This document shows positions 1-11,806 of a stretch of DNA of 64,000 nt, in pieces. The position numbers and the translations under genes were made by a program. Source of the stretch: Mercenaria mercenaria. Taxonomy: Eukaryota; Mollusca; Bivalvia; Venerida; Veneridae. How positions within the stretch are numbered: position 1 is the first letter of the stretch; every line of letters starts with the position of its first letter. Under the pieces are notes generated by a model. The model ran no database searches. It worked only from the letters and a program-made list of their open reading frames with translations, and was not told the origin of the DNA. The stretch covers positions 61,176,001-61,240,000 of the forward strand of contig NC_069366.1 in the NCBI RefSeq assembly GCF_021730395.1, written 5' to 3'.

Positions 1-447
1 CCTGACATAGTTTTCTCTGACATAGGCAGATCCAAGTTGGGTGGGCCTGGGAGATCTGACATAGGCAGATCCAAGTGGGGTGGGCCTGGGAGATCTGACA
101 TAGGCAGATCCAAGTGGGGTGGGCCTGGGAGATCTGACATAGGCAGATCCAAGTGGGGTGGGCCTGGTAGATCTGACATAGGCAGATCCAAGTGGGATGG
201 GCCTGGGAGATCTGACATAGGCAGATTCAAGTGGGGTGGGCCTGGGAGATCTGACATAGGCAGATCCAAGTGGGGTGGGCCTGGTAGATCTGACATAGGC
301 AGATCCAAGTGGGGTGGGCCTGGGAGATTTGACATAGGCAAATCCAAGTGGGGTGGGCCTGGGAGATCTGACATTGGCAGATCCAAGTGGGGTGGGCCTG
401 GGACATACTCTCTGACATAGGCAGATCCAAGTGGTGTGGGCCTTGGA
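1..447. repeat. 39-bp minisatellite array
   Basis: About eleven tandem copies of a 39-bp unit containing GGGCCTGGGAGATCTGAC and CATAGGCAGATCCAAG, with a few substitutions between copies. Because 39 is a multiple of three, one frame stays open and reads as a 13-residue repeat (GPGRSDIGRSKWG). The frame has no unique sequence, splice signals or codon-type divergence, so I treat it as non-coding. The array runs off the left edge of the window. Confidence 0.95.
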
Positions 448-960
448 TGCACTCCGTAACAAATTGGCAGGCATTTATTTTTCATGGTCTTTAATATGAA
501 ATTATTTTTTAATCCGCCTTATTTCATCTCTATTAAAAAACTAATGTATTTGATGAAAAAAGTACTGAGGAGTCCTTAAACATTTGCCCCAGGACCTTAC
601 TATCATATCTTTATCTAAGAGAATCAGCTCATCCTAAACTGAAATCTTGGATCTGTAAATGTTTGATGCAATATTTATATCATATACTACAGATTTACAT
701 TTCAGATTTGAAATGTTCTAGTGCAATTGCTTTTCTTTGTATTTTTTTTGTTTTAATAAAGTTACAAGTTACATTGTGTTGTTCTGTGTGTCAAGATTTA
801 TATGTGTTTTATAAATACAGTATAACTAATCTAACGTCCATCAGTTTATATGTCTATAATTCAGAATTCAGTTAGTTAAACTGACAACTTCCTAAATATA
901 TAATACGTCAGTAATCAGAGGAGGGTTAGTGTCTTATATTTTCTCTTGTAAAATTATCCT
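448..960. other. Unassigned A+T-rich sequence
   Basis: I see no gene, RNA or recognisable repeat here. A short open frame at 663-875 has no family resemblance and A+T-driven composition. Confidence 0.5.
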
Positions 961-964
961 AGAG

Positions 965-1215
965 GGTTGGGGGAGATTTCAGAGTCACACCAACACAGTT
1001 TAGATCATATGGCAACTTTTCTGGCATTTGACAGCAGAGGAAGACACTAGGTCTTCTTATAAGCATTGTTTCAAATATGGGCAAGCACCTGGGTGGAATC
1101 ACCGACCTTCAATAAGCCAGCTGAATGACTTCCTCACATGAACAGTTCTACACCCCAAGTGATGTTTGGAACCCACAATGATGAGAGACAAGTGATTACA
1201 AGTCAAATTGTCCTG
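965..1215 (-). repeat. Degraded SINE-like copy
   Basis: The stretch with CACACCAACACAG, CATATGGCAAC, GGAAGACACTAGG, GGGCAAGCACCTGGGTGG and CACCGACCTTCAATAAGCC matches, diverged, a second copy at about 29605-29765 (CATATGGCGACTTCCCAG, GTGGAGGAAGACC, GCGGGCACGTGGGTAG). I place both in a molluscan SINE family by general resemblance. No tRNA head or target duplication is visible here. Strand is inferred by analogy. Confidence 0.5.
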
Positions 1216-1242
1216 GAGGTTGTATCATACTCTTGACTTAAT

Positions 1243-2412
1243 GGTTTTTACCTCAACTATTTGAAGTATTTGGAGAGCTATCCTGCTCACCCGGCATCAG
1301 CGTTTGCGTCTTTCCGTGTCAACTATATGAAGTATTTGGAGAGCTATCCTACTCACCCGGCATCAGCGTTTGCGTCTTTCCGTGTCCCCCACCTTGGTTA
1401 TTTTTTTTTTTAAACTTTCTCTTTTTTTCTCCTTATCACTGTTATTACTAGATGAATTTGCTTTAAACTTAAAATAATTATTCCTCATCATCACCCACAT
1501 CATGTGGCACAAGGGTCATAACTCTCATACCAATATTTCATGAATTATCCCCCCTTCATACTTAGAATTTCAGGTTAAAGTTTTGATGCACTTTCACCCT
1601 ATCTGAGTTATTCCTAAATGGATTTGATTCAAACTGAAAAACGTTGTTCCACATCTCCCAAATCATGCGACACAAGGCCCATAACTCTGGTACCAATATT
1701 TAATGAATAATCTCCCATTTTATTTAGAATTTCAGGCACTTTTAAACTATATCTCAGTTATTACTAAATGGATTTGTTTCAAACTTAAAATAGTTGTTCA
1801 ACATCATCGCTCACATTATGACACAAGGTCCATAACTCTTGCACCAATATTTCATGAATTATCCCACCTTTTTACTTAGAATTTCAAAGGTTTTGATACA
1901 CTTTCACTCATTCTCAGTTATTACTAAATGGATTTGATTCAGACTTAAAATCGTTCCATCTTTTCACCCACATCATATGACACAAGGTGAATAATTCTGG
2001 CACTGATTTTTCAGGAATTATGCCCCCTTTTACTTAGAATTTAAGGTTGATTTTGATGCATTTTCGCTGTATCTTAGTCATTACAAAATGGATTTGATTC
2101 AAACTCGAACTAGTTGTTCCACATCATCACCTACGTCATATGACACAAGGTGCATAACTCTTGCACCAACATTTTCTGAATTATGCCCCCTTTTTGCTTA
2201 GAATTATACTTGTAGAGTGTTTTGATATACTCTATCTTTACCTCTCTTATTACTTAATATTTTGACATAGACTCAAGCTATTGTGCAATATCTTCCTCCA
2301 CAATTGAAGTCATTAAACACTCCAGTGACAGCTCCAGTTTCCTCAGATGTGCCAAGTTTCACTATCCAGCATCAAAATAGTCCATTGCGCTGTCTCCTGT
2401 GACAGCTCTTGT
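1243..2412 (-). mobile_element. Hairpin-ended element, end-type B, with duplicated 3' end
   Basis: Read on the minus strand, the 5' end is at 2412: ACAAGAG followed by a hairpin with arms GCTGTC/GACAGC (2389-2406). The interior is about five units of roughly 160 bp carrying the motif ATAACTCT and the phrase AAATGGATTTGATTC. The 3' end at 1243-1390 matches the end of other type-B elements (CTCAACTAT, then AGCTATCCTACTCACCC and a CpG-rich tract). That 3' terminal block of about 67 bp is present twice in direct order, at about 1254-1320 and 1321-1387. Probably a non-autonomous Helentron-like element. Confidence 0.7.
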
Positions 2413-2498
2413 AAGGTATTGTCCTCTCCTAGACTATAGCCTTTTCCTGTTGTATAGCTTGACTTTTCAATAGGAATGTATTTATAAAGGCACATCTA

Positions 2499-3213
2499 CC
2501 TATTGCAGGGGATTAAACTGTAAGTGTATATGACTGTATCTATTGCAAGGGATAGACTACAGGTGTATATGACTGTACCTATTGCAAGGGATAGACTATA
2601 AGTGTATATGAATGTACCTATTGCAAGGCATAGACTATAAGTGTATATGAATATACCTATTGCACAGGATAGATTATAGGTGTATATGAATGTACCTATT
2701 GCAAGGGTTAGACTATAGGTGTATACGAATATACCATTTGCAGGGGATAGACTATAGGTGTATATGAATGTACCATTTGCAGGGGATAGACTATAAGTGT
2801 ATATGAATGTTCCTATTGCAAGGGTTAGACTAAAAGTACATATGAATGTACCTTTTGCAAGGGCTAGACTATAGGTGTATATGAATATACCTATTGCAAG
2901 GGATAGACATAAGGTTTATATGAATGTACCTATTGCACAGGATAGACAACAGGTGTATATGAAGGAACATGAATGTTCCTATTGCATGGGATAGACTACA
3001 GGTGTATATGAAGGTACCTACTGCACAGGATAAACTACAGTTGTATATGAAGGTACATGAATGTTCCTATTGCATGGGATAGACTACATGTGTACATAAA
3101 TGTACCCATTACTGTACACTGGATAGACTACAGGTGAACATGAATTTTCCTATTACAAAGGCTGGACTACAGGTGTACATGAAGGTACATAATTATACCT
3201 ATTGCTTGGGACA
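2499..3213. repeat. 39-bp minisatellite array
   Basis: About 18 tandem copies of a unit built on CTATTGCAAGGGATAGAC and AGTGTATATGAATGTAC. Copies are more diverged than in the first array, with indels after 2940. The unit is unrelated to the other 39-bp array at 1-447. Confidence 0.93.
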
Positions 3214-3888
3214 GATGAAACTCGGGGAAGAGAAGTCATAGGGTGACTTTTTAGCTTCAGTGGTGAAGTTCACAGCAGATACCTCAGTTGATGGAAATAA
3301 CTTCCAAGCAGTCTACAAATATTGTTCATCTGTAAGCTTAATAAATGAAATAAAGTACACCTCAGCTGGGGAGACCTGCCTAACTTGAGCTCTTTTCTAT
3401 TATGTTACATGACGAAGTACTCTTCAATCTGGGAGGCTTTTCCAATGAGGTCTTTTCTACAATGGTACGAGTAAGCTAGGAGGCTTATTTTATGTTTTTT
3501 ATTTCTATCACAGTCCAAGAAATAAGTACAAATGTTCTCCTCTGCAAGGCCTTAGAACATTTCAAAAGCTTAATATTGCTTTCTCAGAAAAATGCACAAC
3601 AACGAAAGACATTATAAAAACAATTTTATTACAGTTTATAAATGTATTTCCATTGTACAAAGATTGTGCTTTGTAGTTTCATTAACAACCTAATGACAGT
3701 TATGACAGTTAAGTGTTGACAAGGTAGGTTCATATGGACGGGTACAAAAATATTGAGAAATAATTTGTATCAATATATTCAATATAACTGAATAAGCAAC
3801 ACATCTATTTAAAGTTTCCAAACTGAGTGCTGTCGTGTGATAATCAACATCAAGGCTTCACAACCAGCACAGATCAAGATGTAGATCA
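3214..3888. other. Unassigned intergenic sequence
   Basis: I see no coding exon, RNA gene or recognisable element between the two minisatellites. The sequence is A+T-rich with no long open frame. Confidence 0.5.
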
Positions 3889-4368
3889 GTGCATACCCAT
3901 ACTGTTCTTTTATCCCCACACCCATACTGTTCTTTTATCCCCACACCTATACTGTTTGTTTATCCCTATATCCATACCATTTATTTATCCTCCCACCCAT
4001 ACTGTTTGTTTATCCCCATACTGATACTGTTCTTTTATCTCCAAACCCATACTGTTTGTTTATCCCCACACCCATACCATTTGTTTATCCCCACATCTAT
4101 ACTGTTTATTTATCCCCACACCCATACCATTTGTTTATCCTCCCACCCATACTGTTTGTTTATCCCCACACCGATACTGTTCTTTTATCCCCACACCCAT
4201 ACTGTTTACCATTTGTTTATCCCCACACCCATACCATTTGTTTATCCCCACACCTATACTGTTTGTTTATCCCCACATCCTTACTGTTCTTTTATCCCCA
4301 CACCCATACCATTTGTTTATCTCCACACCCATACTGTTTGTTTATCCCCACACCCATACTGCTGGTTT
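3889..4368. repeat. 25-bp minisatellite array
   Basis: About 19 copies of a 25-bp unit (CATACTGTTTGTTTATCC then CCACACC). Since 25 is not a multiple of three, each unit shifts the frame. All three forward frames are nevertheless stop-free, which produces overlapping spurious open frames rich in HTHT, FIP and YP. I see no evidence of coding. Confidence 0.95.
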
Positions 4369-4583
4369 ATCAAAATCAGCATTGTATGCAAATGATAAAC
4401 AAACAGTCTGGACCAAGACCAGATTGATTGGATGAGCACAAAGCCTTAATGTTGTTTTTCCCACAGTAGCACTAATATATTTATTTCCTTTATCCCTGCA
4501 ATAATTACATGCAATAAGCCATACATCACACCCCTAGAATAGTAAAAAAAAGATATTATGTTAACAATACATGTAACAAATAG

Positions 4584-4879
4584 TTTTTTTTGTTTGTTTG
4601 TTTTGGGTTTAACGCCGTTTTTCAACAGTATTTCAGTCATGTAACGGCGGGCAGTTAACCTAACCAGTGTTCCTGGATTCTGTACCAGTACAAACCTGTT
4701 CTCCGCAAGTAACTGCCAACTTCCCCACATGAATTATCAGAGGTGGAGGACTAATGAGTTCAGACACAATGTCGTTTATCAAATAGTCACGGAGAACATA
4801 CGCCCCGCCCGAGGATCGAACTCGCGACCCCGCGGTCTGTAGACCAACGCCCTTACCTACTGAGCTAAGCGGGCGGGCT
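4584..4879 (-). repeat. Full-length tRNA-derived core-domain SINE with 12-bp target duplication
   Basis: On the minus strand this starts with a tRNA-like head: an A box in TAGCTCAGTAGGTAAGG and a B box in GTCGCGAGTTCGATCC. A central core follows (TCCTCCACCTCTGATAATTC, GCAGTTACTTGCGG). The tail contains ACTGAAATACTGTTG and GCGTTAAACCCAAA and ends in (CAAA)n and a poly-A stretch. It is flanked by a perfect direct repeat TGTAACAAATAG at 4572-4583 and 4880-4891. The tail is the one known from molluscan V-SINE/RUDI-type or MetaSINE elements; I cannot decide between these without an alignment. The intact head and perfect target repeat point to a recent insertion. Confidence 0.9.
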
Positions 4880-4891
4880 TGTAACAAATAG

Positions 4892-5495
4892 TAGTTCAAG
4901 TGAAACTAAAAAGAAAAGCAATGAAAGTGGTTCACTTTTTCTATCCTTTAAAGGGGCATGCCCTCAGATTTTTTTTCTTTCATGAACATTTAGGAAATAT
5001 TTTCATTCGGAATTAACTGTAAATAATATGTAAAAAACAACCCGATTCATTGAATTCTCGGATTCTGGTTTCAATTTTTTTTTTTTTTGTGGTAAACCTG
5101 GAGGTGTGCACCTTTAATGCCACAACGTAAAATCCTTGCACATTATAGCTTACATTTTCAATTTTTTTTTTAACATGCTAGAAAGTACAGAAATATATAT
5201 CTGCACTTTTAAAAATACTTCCTGGTCCATATAATAAATTCTACTCCTCCAACATTATCCACTCCTAAACACTGCTAAATGTTCTCACATTTCAAGAAGC
5301 TATTTATCAATGATCTGGAGAAGCTTTGTGGTTTCAATGAGTTTTTTGCAATCATTTGTGTTCAACCTTTCCCCACTATTCCAGAAATATGTCTTTCTGT
5401 GTCTATATTTGTAAGCTGGAAGTTGAACAGAGAGTCAGTCAATTTTCAGGACGATTCACATGCAAAGGATGATACTTTAGTTGCAATTTATTTGA
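4892..5495. other. Unassigned sequence between SINE copies
   Basis: A+T-rich sequence with several poly-T runs (around 5075 and 5160). No gene or RNA is seen; a 75-codon open frame at 5279 has no support. Confidence 0.45.
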
Positions 5496-5504
5496 TTTGT
5501 GTTT

Positions 5505-5730
5505 AATTTCATTTTTTTTTAAGTACTGCACTGTGGTAAAGGTAACCTGGACTCTCATGTTTCTCTTCAAAATACTGACAATTTCTCCACATGGATAAGA
5601 GATAGAGGACAAATGACTTGACATTTGGTTTTGTGCGAAATCACAAACAAAAGCACTGCCTGGAAATCAAACTAACTACCTCCTAATTCATCGACTTGCC
5701 TACCTATTGTGCTAACTGGGTGAGTTGAAC
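5505..5730 (-). repeat. Decayed core-domain SINE
   Basis: A weathered relative of the SINE at 4584-4879, in the same orientation. It keeps the core (ACTGACAATTTCTCCACATGG, then AGAGGACAAATGA) and a ruined tRNA head (CTACCTATTGTGCTAAC). No target duplication is visible. Confidence 0.6.
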
Positions 5731-5821
5731 ATGAAGTGGAATGCTTATACAGCACACCTTCCATATAACCATGCTACTGACCTTGTATGAGATTTGTCTG
5801 GTCCCATATTCATCAATGTTC

Positions 5822-6243
5822 TGGATCTGTACTCAACAGACTGGGCCCATATTCATTAATAGACTGGGCCCAAATTCATTAATAGACTGGGCCCATATTC
5901 ATTAACAGACTGGGCCCATATTCATCAACAGACTGGGTCCATATTCATCAACAGACTGGGTCCATATTCATTAATAGACTGGGCCCAAATTCATTAATAG
6001 ACTGGGCCCATATTCATTAACAGACTGGGCCCAAATTCATTAACAGACTAGGCCCATATTCATTAACAGACTGGGCCCATATTCATCAACAGACTGGGCT
6101 CATATTCATCAACAGACTGGGTCCATACTCATTAATAGACTGGGCCCATATTCATCAACAGATTAAGACCATATCCATCAACAGACTGGGTCCAGATTCA
6201 TCAGCAGACTGGGTCCAGATTCACCAATAGTGGGCCCATATTC
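5822..6243. repeat. 23-bp minisatellite array
   Basis: About 18 copies of a 23-bp unit (AGACTGGGCCCATATTCATC then AAC), drifting at the right end. Preceded by a likely seed phrase (GGTCCCATATTCATC) near 5790. Confidence 0.93.
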
Positions 6244-6927
6244 ATCTTTACTCTAGAACAACATGATACTATGGATTTTTGAAAATACTTAAATTTCTTT
6301 TAAACCTTTTTTATAAAATGAATATTTTATCAAAAAGTTGCATTAAAAGAGCGTTTGCAGGTACAAGAAGATCCTCAAATTTTCAGCATTATACACTATT
6401 TCATTCCTTTGAAGCGAAGTCCTAGATTTCAACATTAGTGTCAGAACCAGTCTAAAATTTTGATTTTCAGACAAAGAAAGTTTCCTTGCTCTGGATTGAT
6501 ATTTTTGATACTTATTCAAAATCACAACATAAATCTACTGAAATTTTGTAGTTCATTATTCTATCGAAACTCCAAATATTTAGTTTGTCAAATAAATTTA
6601 CTATACAACTGAAAGGACAAAATTCAAGGATGGAAATATTTCTTGAACAGTATCAAGGTTAAACTTTATGATCAACAGCGAACCAATACTATCTGTAACA
6701 CAAAATAATCTGAGGAGGAAGACAAAATTAATGACACCATAAAAAAGTTCACCTCTCTGTGAGAACAAGCAATTAATAAACTGACAATCTTGTGTTTTCT
6801 AGACTGAGCTAATTAGGTGGTGTAACCTAGAATCAGTAGCAGGTTTAATTTTGGTGTCTACATACAGTTCTTTGGGATATATTGATTGATTCTATTCACC
6901 ACCACTACTGAAAAAAACAATTCCAAA
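6244..6927. other. Unassigned sequence
   Basis: No gene, RNA or recognisable element. Short open frames on both strands look like chance. Confidence 0.5.
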
Positions 6928-8335
6928 ACTAGAAAATGCTTTTGTAAAAAAGTGCATGTCTCCCCCAATGCAAAGTCCTATAGGCAAGAAGTCAATAGGG
7001 GTTAGGAGCGAAAGTCAAAGAGACACTGATGGTTGGCTGCAATAGGGATCATCTACTTGGCATGTCCAGTCATCCCGCTAAATTTCAACACTCTTGGCCT
7101 AGTGGTTCTCAAGTCACTGTTCAGGCTCCTGTGACCTTGACCTTTGATGAAGTGACCCCAAAAACAATAGGGGTCATCTACTCTGCATGTCCAATCATCC
7201 TAGTAAGTTTCAACATTGTAGGTCAAGTGGTTCTCAAGTTATTTCCAAAAAATTATTTTACATGAACAGGCCACTGTGACCTTGACCTTTAATAGACTGA
7301 CCCCAAAATCAATAGGGGTCATCTACTCTGCATGTTCAATCATCCTATGAAGTTTCAACATTCTGGGTTGAGAGGTTCTCAAGTTATTGATTGGAAATGG
7401 TTTTCCATGTTCAGGCCCCTGTGGCCTTGACCTTTAACAGAGTGACCCTAAAATCGTTAGGAGTCATCTACTCTGCATGACCAATCATCCTATGAAGTTT
7501 CATCATTCTGGGTCAAGTGGTTCTCAAGTTACTGACCGGAAATGGTTTTCAATGTTCAGGCCCCTGTGACCTTGACCTTTAATGAAGTGACCCCAAAATC
7601 GATAGGGGTCATCTACTTTGCATGTTCAATCATCCTATGAAGTTTCAACATTCTGGGTCAAGTGGTTCTCTAGTTATTGATCGGAAATAGTTTTCAATGT
7701 TCAGGCCCCTGTGACCTTGACCTTTGACAGAGTGACCCCAAAATCAATAAGGGTCATCTATTCTTCATGACCAATCATCCTATGAAGTTTCAACATTCTG
7801 GGTCAAGTGGTTCTCTAGTTATTGATCGGAAATAGTTTTCAATGTTCAGGCCCCTGTGACCTTGACCTTTGACGGAGTGACCCCAAAATCAATAGGGGTC
7901 ATCTACTCTTCATGAACAATCATCCTGTGAAGTTTCAACATTCTGGGTCAAGTGGTTCTCTAGTTATTGATCGGAAATGGTTTTCAATGTTCAGGCCCCT
8001 GTGACCTTGATCTTTGAAGGAGTGACCCCAAAATCAATAGGGGTCATCTACTCTTCATGATCAATCACCCTATGAAGTTTCAACATTCTGGGTCAAGTGG
8101 TTCTCTAGTTACTGATCGGAAATGGTTTTCAATGTTCAGGCCCCTGTGACCTTGACCTTTGACGGAGTGACCCCAAAAACAATAGGGGTCGTCTACTCCA
8201 GCAGCCCTACAACCCTATGAAGTTTGAAGGTTCTAGGTCAAATGGTTCTCCAGTTATTGCTTGGAAATGAGGTGTGACGTACGTACGGACGGACGGACAG
8301 GGCAAAACCAATATGTCTCCTGAGGGAGACATAAT
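6928..8335 (+). mobile_element. Hairpin-ended element, end-type C
   Basis: The 5' end (ACTAGA, then a TGCTTTT/AAAAGTGC hairpin) leads directly into GCATGTCTCCC. The interior is eight units of exactly 145 bp by position (GGGGTCATCT at 7170, 7315, 7460, 7605). Each contains TGTGACCTTGACCTTTG. Before the end comes ACGTACGGACGGACGGAC, then the 3' hairpin ATGTCTCC/GGGAGACAT at 8313-8332, whose arm repeats the 5' motif. This copy looks complete at both ends. I infer a non-autonomous Helentron-like element. Confidence 0.8.
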
Positions 8336-9268
8336 TAGACCAGATTGAACAGTGTACAGCAATATGCATTAAATTGTGACTAATATATAAGCCAAGAAAT
8401 CACATGGATTGTGGTCAAGCAGTCCAGAATTGGACCATGCCAAAATTTCCAAAAGTAGACAAATAAAGTGTAAATAACTTTTCGAAGTAATAATTAACAT
8501 GGCATTTAAACAATAACAAAAAAGACAAAACAGAAGTATAAATAAAAGTACATTATTATATTTTGTAATCTTTAAAGAAAGTGTATACGTGTATATTGGA
8601 ATGAAAGAACACATGCTCTAGACAGGAAGTACGAGAGAATATCCAAAGCTGGAAATTATACTGTATGAACAATGCATTATTTCTAATATAGGACACAATG
8701 ATATGTGTGTAAGGAGAAAGCTTTGAATATTATGTCTAAAATATGGGGAAATGGATACGAAGGAAGTGGACCTGTACTGACAAAACTGCAAAGTGCGTAT
8801 TATCCATGTGTGATTTCAGGATTCCCCAATTTTCTATGGAAAGTCATGTGCACGTTGACCTACATTTACGATCAAAGACTGTAGAACTGCAAGATGAGAA
8901 AACCTAATCACACAGAAATTGCTGAGAGTCATTACAGATCCACACTACCTTAAGTTCATTAGAATATGGAATGCTTCTGGAGCCAGTAATCAGCAAAATG
9001 TAAAAACAAATCAAAATTTTACAGCAACAAAAGGCCAATAAAACATATATGAAAACATTTTTCAATACATCTTTTCAGCCTTTCTATAAAAACATATATT
9101 CTATTTATTATTAAAGCTGGCATGCTAAATAAAATGACACTCTGAGTGATGAGTTTATAAACTGTCTACAGAGAATGTCTATACTCACAATTCCATTCAG
9201 TCCGAGAAAATATGCCCTACCTAAACTCTTTATATGAAACAAAACATCTGAATGGAAAATAAATACCA
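8336..9268. other. Unassigned sequence
   Basis: No exon, RNA gene or element end recognised. Lies between two hairpin-ended elements. Confidence 0.45.
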
Positions 9269-9349
9269 CTCAGTGAATGCCAGTTTGCAATACCAGACTC
9301 AGTGAATGCCAGTTTGCAATACCAGACTCAGTGAATGCCAGTTTGCAAG
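9269..9349. repeat. 29-bp short tandem triplication
   Basis: Three near-identical copies of a 29-bp unit (CTCAGTGAATGCCAGTTTGC plus AATACCAGA), the last truncated. Confidence 0.9.
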
Positions 9350-9387
9350 AGGACATCCCAACTTCAATAATTTGTACATCAATTTTA

Positions 9388-11435
9388 AACAAGAGATCAC
9401 AGAGTGATCTTGGCGCCCACCAATGTGCCATTTTTGAGTGTTCCAAATTTCAAGACTTACTGACTAGCTCAAGGTCAAATTTCATTTCCGTACACAACAC
9501 TGTGCATGTGGTCCAAATTCGAAAGCTGTAGCTTGAGAAATGTGAAAGTAGGTCACTAGATCAATTTCAAGGACAAAGTTCTTTGTACACAAAACTATGC
9601 ATGTGCATCAAGTTTGAAGGCTGTAGTTTGAGAAATATGAAAGTAGGTCACTAGGTCAATCTTAAGGTCAAAGTTTATTTCGGTACACAAAACTATGCAA
9701 ATGGTCCAAATTTGAAGGCTGTAGCTTGAGAAATGTGAAAGTAGGTCACTAGGTCAAATTACACTTCAGAACACAAATCTATGCATGTGGTCCAAATTTA
9801 AAGCCTGTAACTTCAAAAATGTGAAAGTAGGTCACTAGGTCAATGTCAAGGTCAAAGTTTGTTTCGGTACACAATCCTATGCATGTGGTCTAAATTTGAA
9901 GCCTGTAGCTACAGAAATGTGAAAGTAGGTCACAAGGTCAATCTTAAGGTCAAAGTTCATTTCGGTACACAAAACTATGCAAGTGGTCCAAATTTGAAGG
10001 CTGTAGTTCGAGAAATGTGAAAGTAGGTCACTAGGTCAAAATCAAGGTCAAATTTTATTTCGGAACACAGAACTATGCATGTGGTCCAAATTTGAAGCCT
10101 GTACCTTCAAAAATGTGAAAGAAGGTCACTAGGTCAATGTAAAGGTCAAGGTTTGTTTCGGTACACAAAACTATGCATGTGGTCCAAATTTGAAGACTGT
10201 AGCTTGAGAAATGTGAAAGTAGGTCACTAGGTCAAAATCGAGGTCAAATTTTATTTCGGAATACAGAACTATGCATGCGGTCCAAATTTGAAGCCTGTAC
10301 CTTCAAAAGTGTGAAAGTAGGTCATAAGGTCAATGTAAAGGTCAAAGTTTGTTTCGGTATATAAAACCATGCATGTGGTCCAAATTTGAAGGCTGTAGCT
10401 TGAGAAATGTGAAAGTAGGTCACTAGGTCAAAATCAAGGTCAAATTTCATTTCGGAACACGAAACGGAGCATGTGGTCCAAATTTGAAGCCTGTACCTTC
10501 AAAAATGTGAAAGTAGGTCACTAGGTCAATGTCAAGGTCAAAGTTTTTTCAGTGCACAAAACTATGCATGTGGTCCAAATTTGAAGGCTGTAGCTACAGA
10601 AATGTGAAAGTAGGTCACTAGGTCAAAATCAATGTCAACTCAAAGGTTCATCTTGCCACTCAAAACCATAAATGTGGTCCAAATTTGAATGTTGTAGAAG
10701 AAGATTTTAAAAGCTTTTCCCTATACAAGTCTATATGAACCATGTGACCCCCAGGGCGGGGCCATATTTGACCCTAGGGGGATAATTTGAACAAACTTGG
10801 TAGAGAACCACTAGATGATGCTACATTACAAATGCCAAAGCCCTAGGCTTTGTGGATTGGACAAGAAGATTTTCAAGGTTTTTCCCTATATAAGTCTATG
10901 TAAACCACGTGACCCCCGGGTAGAAGACCACTAGATGATGTCACATACAAAATATTAAAGCCCTAGGCCCTGTGGTTTTGAACAAGAGGTTTTTCAAAGT
11001 TTTTCCCTATAGATATAAGTCTATATAAACCATGTGACCCCCGGGGAGGGGCCATATTAGACCCCAGGGAAATAATTTGAATCATCTTGGTAGAGGACCA
11101 CTAGATGATGCTTCATACCAAATATCAAAGCCCTAGGCTCTGTTGTTTTGGACAAGAAGATTTTCAAAGTGTTTCCCTATATAAATCTATGTAAATTATA
11201 GAAATAAACAAAGGGCCATAACTCACTAAAATATTGTTGAACCAGTCTGATTTTCAGGGGGACACAACTAGGGTACCAATACATTATTCTGACATAGTTT
11301 GGTCAAAATCCCCCTGGTAGTTTCTGAGGAGATGCGATAACGAGAAATTGTTAATGGACGGAAGAACGGACGGACGACGGACCACGGACGCAGAGTGATT
11401 TGAATAGCCCACCATCTGATGATGATGGGCTAAAA
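9388..11435 (+). mobile_element. Hairpin-ended element, end-type D, two-module interior
   Basis: The 5' end is AACA followed by hairpin AGATCAC/GTGATCT (9394-9410) and the motif GCGCCCACC. The 3' end is hairpin AGCCCACCATC/GATGATGGGCT (11406-11431) followed by AAAA. The tract before it is rich in GGACGGACG. The interior has two blocks. About 9480-10690 is twelve or so units of about 97 bp with AGGTCACTAGGTCA and TCAAGGTCAAA. About 10695-11200 is three units of about 150-165 bp with GACCCCCGGGG, CCACTAGATGATGC and AAAGCCCTAGGC. The second block also occurs in the type-A element at 20748-22130. Confidence 0.8.
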
Positions 11436-11555
11436 AGAAATGATGGATGCATGAAAACAAGATATATAAATAATGCTAAATCACACTTTAACAGCAGTAA
11501 TATATTCAAAAGAATATCTCTTAAATCATTGGATGTTGAAGTCATCATGGCCATT

Positions 11556-11580
11556 ATTTTTTTTTGGGGGGGGGGGGCTG
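11556..11580. repeat. Poly-T/poly-G tract
   Basis: A run of T followed by a run of about ten G in unassigned sequence between two hairpin-ended elements. No other feature seen nearby. Confidence 0.8.
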
Positions 11581-11806
11581 AAATTCAACCCCATCCCCAC
11601 CACCTGGGAATACACATTTTAACATTAAATTTGTTACATTTCCCACATCCCCATGAAATATAAAATAAATCTTTCAACTTTGTGTTTTAAAAGAAAGACA
11701 AAATTAATTGTTTTCTGTCCTAGGACTACATTTAGTACGAAAAGACTTGGAGAAAATATAATTTATCATACCTAATGGATTTAGCAGTAATAATTCCCGT
11801 GACTAT

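Noticed and set aside
37-420. A 127-codon open frame with a 13-residue repeat (GPGRSDIGRSKWG)
   Set aside because: It is the automatic result of a 39-bp minisatellite without stops. No unique flanking coding sequence or conservation signal is visible.
3889-4395. A 168-codon open frame and overlapping ones rich in HTHT and FIP
   Set aside because: The 25-bp unit leaves all three forward frames open, and each frame cycles through the same units. This is repeat composition, not protein coding.
4660-4899. A 79-codon minus-strand frame
   Set aside because: It is the SINE read in a chance frame (the tRNA-like head gives SSVGKGVGLQTAGSRVRS).
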